DNA of 6,292 nucleotides, taken from assembly GCA_026193355.1 (NCBI GenBank), contig JAPHTL010000268.1:1-6292 (forward strand), given 5' to 3'. A model generated the notes under the pieces. It was not told where the DNA came from, did not search any database, and saw nothing but the letters and a program-made list of their open reading frames with translations. The translations under genes and the position numbers were made by a program. The DNA is from Rhodospirillales bacterium (GTDB lineage: Bacteria; Pseudomonadota; Alphaproteobacteria; Rhodospirillales; JAPHTL01). Below are positions 5,598 through 6,292 of this stretch, in pieces (within the stretch, counting starts at the first letter, position 1; each line of letters begins with the position of its first letter).

Positions 5598-5917
5598 AGA
5601 ATCTCGGGCAGATGATGAAACAGGCCCAGCAGCTTCAGTCCAAAATGGCCGAGATGCAGAACAGCCTTGCTGAACTGGAAGTCGAAGGAACGGCCGGCGG
5701 CGGCATGGTCCGCGTGACGCTCAGCGGCAAGGGTGACGGGCGCGCAGTACGCATCGATCCCTCGCTGGCCGGCCCGGATGACATCGAGGTGCTGGAGGAC
5801 CTGATCCTCGCCGCCATTAATGATGCGAAGGGGAAGATGGAATCCGCGGTTCAGGAAAAAATGCGCGAGATCACCGGCGGCATCGACCTCCCCCCCGGCA
5901 TGAGCCTTCCGTTCTAG
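5594..5917 (+). CDS. ybaB: YbaB/EbfC family nucleoid-associated DNA-binding protein
   Basis: Members are small dimeric DNA-binding proteins that bridge or coat DNA; the exact role varies and is linked to replication and repair mainly through gene neighbourhood. The 107 residues match the family. An N-terminal helix (MKNLGQMMKQAQQLQSKMAE) forms the coiled dimer arm. The family core follows: LEVEGTAGGGMVRVTLSGKGD around 28-48, then IDPSLAGPDDIEVLEDLILAAINDA. A C-terminal helix and the tail GGIDLPPGMSLPF, typical of the family, end the protein. The ATG overlaps the dnaX stop as ATGA, with GGAG 10 bases upstream inside dnaX, so translational coupling is likely. recR starts 10 bases after the stop. 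Confidence 0.96.
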   Translation: MKNLGQMMKQAQQLQSKMAEMQNSLAELEVEGTAGGGMVRVTLSGKGDGRAVRIDPSLAGPDDIEVLEDLILAAINDAKGKMESAVQEKMREITGGIDLPPGMSLPF

Positions 5918-5927
5918 GTTCGCCCAC

Positions 5928-6292
5928 GTGTCCGGTTCCGACATCGAACATCTGATCCGGATGATGGCCAAGTTGCCGGGTCTCGGCCCGCGCTCGGCCA
6001 AGCGCGCCGTCCTGCACCTGATCAAGAAGCGGGAATCCCTGATGGTTCCGCTGGCGCGGACCATGGCGGATACGGCGGAAAACGTCCGCAACTGTTCGGT
6101 CTGCGGCAATGCGGACACCAACGATCCTTGCGCGATCTGCACCGATGGCCGCCGCGACCCGTCGATTCTTTGCGTTGTCGAGGAGGTGGCCGACCTCTGG
6201 GCGCTCGAACGCACCCATGCCTTCAAGGGGCGCTACCATGTTCTGGGCGGGGTGCTTTCGGCGCTCGATGGCGTGGGGCCGGACGACCTCAA
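5928..6292 (+). CDS. recR: Recombination protein RecR, N-terminal part (cut by right edge)
   Basis: RecR works with RecO (and RecF) to load RecA on gapped single-stranded DNA during recombinational repair. The visible 121 residues include the helix-hairpin-helix MAKLPGLGPRSAKRAVLHLI (13-32), the zinc finger with Cys56, Cys59, Cys68 and Cys71, and the start of the Toprim domain (ILCVVEEVADLWALERT at 80-96, then GRYHVLGGVLSALDGVGPDDL). The GTG start gives the usual N-terminal length and has AGG 9 bases upstream; the next in-frame ATG at 5961 would cut into the first helix. It follows ybaB by 10 bases in the conserved dnaX-ybaB-recR order and is surely co-transcribed. The C-terminal third lies outside the window. 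Confidence 0.96.
   Translation, partial: MSGSDIEHLIRMMAKLPGLGPRSAKRAVLHLIKKRESLMVPLARTMADTAENVRNCSVCGNADTNDPCAICTDGRRDPSILCVVEEVADLWALERTHAFKGRYHVLGGVLSALDGVGPDDL

Noticed and set aside
5853..5862. Run of six A residues in ybaB as a programmed frameshift site
   Set aside because: The codon phase (GAA AAA ATG) does not fit X XXY YYZ, and the frame continues normally to the conserved YbaB C-terminus.
1..6292. CRISPR array, transposon ends, tRNA genes, defence or phage modules
   Set aside because: No regularly spaced repeats, no transposase or integrase motifs, no tRNA cloverleaf with a TTCGANTC arm in context, and no cargo genes. Gene density and composition are those of core chromosome.

Overview
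The window looks like ordinary, compact chromosomal DNA from an alphaproteobacterium, most likely Rhodospirillales-like. This rests on the high G+C, the protein styles (KdsB with VQGDLPTI, a monofunctional PheA with an ACT domain reading LESYLVGG), the gene orders kdsB-pheA and ffs-dnaX-ybaB-recR, and a TTAA-N7-TTAA box of the kind bound by CtrA. The placement below class level is an inference. I see no phage, insertion sequence, CRISPR array, tRNA or rRNA.

Layout. Positions 1-253 (minus strand) hold the start of a gene running off the left edge: one membrane anchor followed by an Ala/Pro/Glu-rich linker. Divergent from it, kdsB (430-1173) and pheA (1236-2111) run rightward and probably form one unit. 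One makes the activated sugar for the lipopolysaccharide core; the other makes phenylpyruvate for phenylalanine synthesis. Converging on pheA from the right are nudC (2529 to about 3536, minus), a Zn-ribbon Nudix hydrolase for NAD(H) or NAD-capped RNA, and then a 68-residue small protein (2228-2434, minus). The small gene has its own strong ribosome binding site and its own AT-rich promoter region, and a GC-rich hairpin with a T-tract follows it.

Head to head with nudC lies the gene for the signal recognition particle RNA (about 3571-3684, plus). It is followed by dnaX (clamp loader tau), ybaB (nucleoid-associated protein, overlapping dnaX by ATGA) and recR (RecFOR repair, cut by the right edge). 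This is the widespread dnaX-ybaB-recR replication and repair cluster.

The part most worth a second look is the 94-base region 2435-2528 in front of the small protein. It contains a perfect TTAA-N7-TTAA CtrA-type box, two GANTC (CcrM-type) sites inside an inverted repeat next to the ribosome binding site, and a second inverted repeat overlapping the CtrA box. The small protein faintly resembles the YjfB-type 'putative motility protein' family. A cell-cycle or motility-controlled small gene is a reasonable hypothesis. Otherwise the window is conventional housekeeping sequence, and I found no convincing undescribed multi-gene system.
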